Shown in pieces: positions 7,356-9,667 of a DNA stretch of 9,667 nucleotides (positions are counted from its first letter, which is position 1; the number at the start of each line of letters is the position of its first letter). Under the pieces are notes generated by a model that saw nothing but the letters and a program-made list of their open reading frames with translations, had not been told where the DNA came from and searched no databases. The position numbers were made by a program, and so were the translations under genes. The DNA lies in NCBI GenBank assembly GCA_937915975.1, contig CALGGL010000223.1, forward strand, positions 1 to 9,667, read 5' to 3'. The stretch is from an uncultured Lachnospiraceae bacterium. Its GTDB lineage: Bacteria > Bacillota > Clostridia > Lachnospirales > Lachnospiraceae.

Positions 7356-7410
7356 TGCGCGAGCTGCCGGTCAGCTTTAGCTGACATATTCCTTTCGGCG
7401 GCTCTGTGCA
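7356..7410 (+). other. Stem-loop B, compound imperfect hairpin upstream of aroD
   Basis: The outer helix pairs GAGCTGCCG (7361-7369) with CGGCGGCTC (7396-7404) and extends through TGCGC (7356-7360) with a bulged T7405 to G7406-A7410. The inner perfect hairpin is GTCAGC, TTTA loop, GCTGAC (7370-7385). A 10-nt one-sided bulge (7386-7395) separates the two. Pairing is continuous on the plus strand using two G.U wobbles; on the minus strand these become A.C mismatches. It is either a structured RNA element or a palindromic DNA repeat; I do not recognise a known family. Confidence 0.55.
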
Positions 7411-7413
7411 TAT

Positions 7414-7460
7414 TAAAATAAGGATGCTTACGTTTATCAATCGTAAACATCCTTATTTTA
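7414..7460. terminator. Rho-independent terminator downstream of the membrane-protein gene
   Basis: A 13-bp stem (TAAAATAAGGATG, 7414-7426, with its complement at 7448-7460) continues past one mismatch into TTACG/CGTAA (7428-7432 and 7442-7446) with a 9-nt loop. The T-rich arm on each strand makes it usable in both directions. It lies 31 nt after the stop codon of the gene ending at 7491. Confidence 0.8.
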
Positions 7461-7483
7461 TACTTAAATTGCAATAATATCAA
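7455..7483 (-). promoter_or_regulatory. Candidate promoter of aroD
   Basis: Minus-strand TTGATA (7483-7478, 5 of 6) and TAAAAT (7460-7455, 5 of 6) are 17 nt apart. Predicted start is near 7448, giving an aroD leader of about 155 nt that includes both stem-loops. The region is very AT-rich and overlaps the terminator, so chance matches are quite possible. Confidence 0.35.
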
Positions 7484-7490
7484 TGATATT

Positions 7491-9667
7491 TTATTCAATT
7501 ACACTATAGTAAGCAGATGATACTACATTAGCAAGCTCCTCAGGTGAAGCATTAAATCTTGCTGCTTCTGGGTAAAGATATATATCTGCCACAAGATAGA
7601 GTCCTTCATCTACCTGTCTTACAAATTCATATCTGCATACCTCAATTGTCCAGCCACTGTCTGAGGTCTCTATATAATGAACCTTTGAATAATAAACAAC
7701 CGAATCTTCAAAATCCAATGCTGTTCCCAGCTCCTGTTCGATTATTTCATAGGTTGAGTAATCACTGTCCTCAGGAATATACATACTTTCGGCAACCGCT
7801 TGAGCAGTATCATACCATGTAGCAGTTTCGAGACTATAGTCAATTGAGATATTATAACTGTCACCACTGAAGTCTACCGAATACTGACTTGAATAAGCAC
7901 ATTCCAAATCATCTATGGTTCCGAGAATCTGTACCTTGTCACCATCATAGTTTTCAAGCGTCATATCTCCGACTTCATCATCGTCGTCATCATCGAAATC
8001 ATCTATGTCATCATAATCATCTATATCTTCTATATCTTCTATATCCTCTATATCATCCATACCTAAATCTCCGGCAACACCACCTATAATTTCCGAAAGA
8101 ATAGGATTCTGTGACATCTTTGTCATCCACTCATTTATTGAGTACATATTTTCCGAAACAACGGTCATGAAATCATTCTGTGACATAGAGCATACGTCGT
8201 ATACCTTTACTGAGCTGTCAATATCCGATGCCTGCTTATTGCCCAGATTCTCATTGAAGCTTACCGAACCCTTAAACATAGTTTCGGAATTGTACGTTAC
8301 TTCAACATTGACATCTGCGCCCTTTTCGGTGTCTTTATCAACAACAACCGAATTAAAGCTTGCATCTATTGTCTGTCCCGATGCGGTTACGTTGATAGTT
8401 CCATTTGGATTACCTTCAAGATCCTTTATATCAAGCTTTGCGGATATCTGCTCACCCATCATGGAAATCGTAAGTGCTCCGGAAACCTCATCGCTGTCAT
8501 AATCAAGCCAGAGATCATAGTTAACCATTCCGGCGCTGCTGCTGCATTCTACCTTAACTACCTTACCGTCGCTTACATAAACATTTGCAACAATGTCTCC
8601 TCCTAAAATAGTTGATAAGGCTGTTCTTATATCGGAAGTGCTCATACCGTAGTTTGATGCATATGATTCAAGAAGAGCTCCGGATGAATTTTCTACCGCA
8701 TCAAGTATCTCATCCTTTGGAATGGTGACAACATATTTCTTAGCCTTTACGCTCTTGCCGTTAACACTGACAGTTTTCTTACCGTCCTTTTCTACTTCAA
8801 CCTTATCCCAAAAATCATCAGCTACATCTTCGCTTTCATCAGCTACATCAGTAGGAATGTTGAAATAGTCAATATCTATATCTCCAACCTGACTTGCATC
8901 GATACCCATAGCCTGACCGAGTTCTGAATTTGCAAGCTTATTGGCAAAATCTTCATTAGGCAGCATAAAGTAACCTGCAATTAAATCAGGTGCGTAAATG
9001 TATGTATTTGTATCTGTTCCGATAAGCTCTAACTTAAGAACATCATCACCCGAAAGATTAAAATTAACATCTGTATTTACAAGCTTACTTGCAGGTGCAT
9101 AAATCATATCAAAACTGAAATCCGCAGGAAGGCTCTGTCCCATATAATTTTCAATACTTGCACTGATCTTTATCTCTCCGCCTTCTTCGACCAGCTTCTT
9201 GTTAAAGTCCTTTGCATCATCCTTATCAGCGGATTCAAAAGTCTTTTCAAAGGCTTCCCTTACTCTTTCCTTAGGGGACTTAATAATCTTAGGAAGAAAG
9301 ATTATTCCGCATACAACAAGCGCAACAACAGCAACGCAGGCTGTAATTATTCCCGCTATAGCTCCTCCGCTCAATGGCTTCTTTGGCTTTTTAGGCTTCT
9401 TTCCGCCTGTCTGTGCAGTATTTACAGGCTGATTGAACTGTGAATTACCGAAGTTATTTACAGGCTGTCCGCCAAACTGCTGCATATTCTGTTGATTTAT
9501 CTGCGCAAACTGTGAGCTCATATCCGGAGAGACAGGCTGTGTCATTCCTGCTCCTACAGGTTGTGTCATCCCTGCATCCACAGGCTGGTTGAATCCCATG
9601 TTATTTACAGGCTGTGTCATCCCTGCATCCACAGGCTGGTTGAATCCCATGTTATTTACAGGCTGTG
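7491..9667 (-). CDS. Single-pass membrane protein with repetitive N-terminal head and acidic linker; function unknown, N-terminus cut by window edge
   Basis: I do not recognise this family. The frame is open from the window edge to TAA at 7493-7491, giving 724 visible residues; the true start lies beyond 9667, so the ATG at 9650 is an internal repeat Met. In order: a Gln/Pro/Asn-rich head with tandem PVNNMGFNQPVDAGMTQ units; a basic KKPKKPKKP stretch (about 9375-9401); one hydrophobic helix GAIAGIITACVAVVALVVC onward (about 9291-9371); then a large predicted extracytoplasmic part rich in Asp, Ser and beta-type segments. A low-complexity Asp/Glu linker (about 7975-8060) separates the main ectodomain from a C-terminal module of about 160 residues. 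The basic stretch before the helix predicts a cytoplasmic head and an outside ectodomain. No lipobox or LPxTG motif was seen. Similar clostridial proteins often begin with a zinc ribbon, which may lie off-window (inference). A terminator follows. Confidence 0.85.
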   Translation of the reverse strand, partial: QPVNNMGFNQPVDAGMTQPVNNMGFNQPVDAGMTQPVGAGMTQPVSPDMSSQFAQINQQNMQQFGGQPVNNFGNSQFNQPVNTAQTGGKKPKKPKKPLSGGAIAGIITACVAVVALVVCGIIFLPKIIKSPKERVREAFEKTFESADKDDAKDFNKKLVEEGGEIKISASIENYMGQSLPADFSFDMIYAPASKLVNTDVNFNLSGDDVLKLELIGTDTNTYIYAPDLIAGYFMLPNEDFANKLANSELGQAMGIDASQVGDIDIDYFNIPTDVADESEDVADDFWDKVEVEKDGKKTVSVNGKSVKAKKYVVTIPKDEILDAVENSSGALLESYASNYGMSTSDIRTALSTILGGDIVANVYVSDGKVVKVECSSSAGMVNYDLWLDYDSDEVSGALTISMMGEQISAKLDIKDLEGNPNGTINVTASGQTIDASFNSVVVDKDTEKGADVNVEVTYNSETMFKGSVSFNENLGNKQASDIDSSVKVYDVCSMSQNDFMTVVSENMYSINEWMTKMSQNPILSEIIGGVAGDLGMDDIEDIEDIEDIDDYDDIDDFDDDDDDEVGDMTLENYDGDKVQILGTIDDLECAYSSQYSVDFSGDSYNISIDYSLETATWYDTAQAVAESMYIPEDSDYSTYEIIEQELGTALDFEDSVVYYSKVHYIETSDSGWTIEVCRYEFVRQVDEGLYLVADIYLYPEAARFNASPEELANVVSSAYYSVIE
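7976..8060 (-). repeat. Acidic low-complexity linker with 9-bp tandem repeats
   Basis: It encodes a run of Asp/Glu with interspersed Ile/Tyr/Phe, ending in six consecutive Asp then Glu. Within it four 9-bp units (8020-8055, consensus TCTATATCT on the plus strand) encode repeated Ile-Glu-Asp or Ile-Asp-Asp, consistent with slippage growth. It probably acts as a flexible charged spacer between two ectodomain modules. Confidence 0.8.
9559..9667 (-). repeat. 51-bp tandem repeat encoding a 17-residue unit
   Basis: Copies at 9559-9609 and 9610-9660 differ at a single base (T versus C at the third position of each unit), and a third begins at 9661 and leaves the window. Each unit encodes MGFNQPVDAGMTQPVNN in register. 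A shorter diverged GMTQPV copy lies adjacent (about 9532-9558). The total copy number cannot be seen. Confidence 0.95.

Noticed and set aside
7324..7410. Group II intron, IS200/IS605 end or CRISPR-like repeat
   Set aside because: There is no reverse transcriptase or transposase nearby, no target-site duplication and no regular spacers; the palindromes alone do not support a mobile element.
7476..7490. AATATC-AAT-GATATT inverted repeat just after the membrane-protein stop
   Set aside because: It is a short, AT-only stem in an AT-rich spacer with no T-run; likely chance, and the hairpin at 7414-7460 is the better terminator.
9648..9650. ATG at 9650 as the real start of the membrane protein
   Set aside because: The frame stays open to the window edge and this Met is part of a repeat unit, as it is in the next copy; no Shine-Dalgarno precedes it.

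Overview
The window reads as a moderately AT-rich chromosomal stretch from a low-GC Gram-positive anaerobe, most likely class Clostridia and plausibly Lachnospiraceae. The grounds are strong AGGAGG-type ribosome-binding sites, short spacers, a eukaryote-like (type 2) isoleucyl-tRNA synthetase, a clostridial-style Gfo/Idh/MocA dehydrogenase, and a membrane-anchored protein with a Gln/Pro/Asn-rich head. The family assignment is inference, not proof. I see no phage, transposon, CRISPR or tRNA/rRNA genes.

Layout. Positions 1-2226 (minus) hold a glycogen/maltodextrin phosphorylase whose C-terminus runs off the window. Directly upstream, with a 12-nt gap, lies ileS (2239-5388, minus), so the two form a tight ileS-glgP transcription unit. 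ileS is divergent from a Gfo/Idh/MocA oxidoreductase gene (5572-6537, plus); each has a recognisable sigma-A-type promoter in the shared 183-bp gap. The oxidoreductase converges on aroD (type I 3-dehydroquinate dehydratase, 6566-7291, minus). The two stop codons are joined by a perfect 34-bp palindrome that acts as a bidirectional terminator. Upstream of aroD is a compact, highly structured gap (7292-7490) with two stem-loop elements, then a strong terminator-type hairpin, then the end of a large single-pass membrane protein (7491 to beyond 9667, minus). The N-terminus of that protein, cut by the window edge, is built from nearly identical 51-bp tandem repeats.

Functionally this is mostly housekeeping metabolism: translation (ileS), storage-polysaccharide breakdown (glgP) and aromatic amino acid synthesis (aroD), plus a dehydrogenase of unknown substrate and an unrecognised surface protein. 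The most interesting signals are two. First, the gap upstream of aroD, where the aroD Shine-Dalgarno segment GAGTAG duplicates one arm of a 9-bp hairpin, so the other arm could pair with either; this could be an RNA switch. Second, the recently duplicated repeat array and acidic linker of the surface protein. No multi-gene novel system can be supported from this sequence alone.
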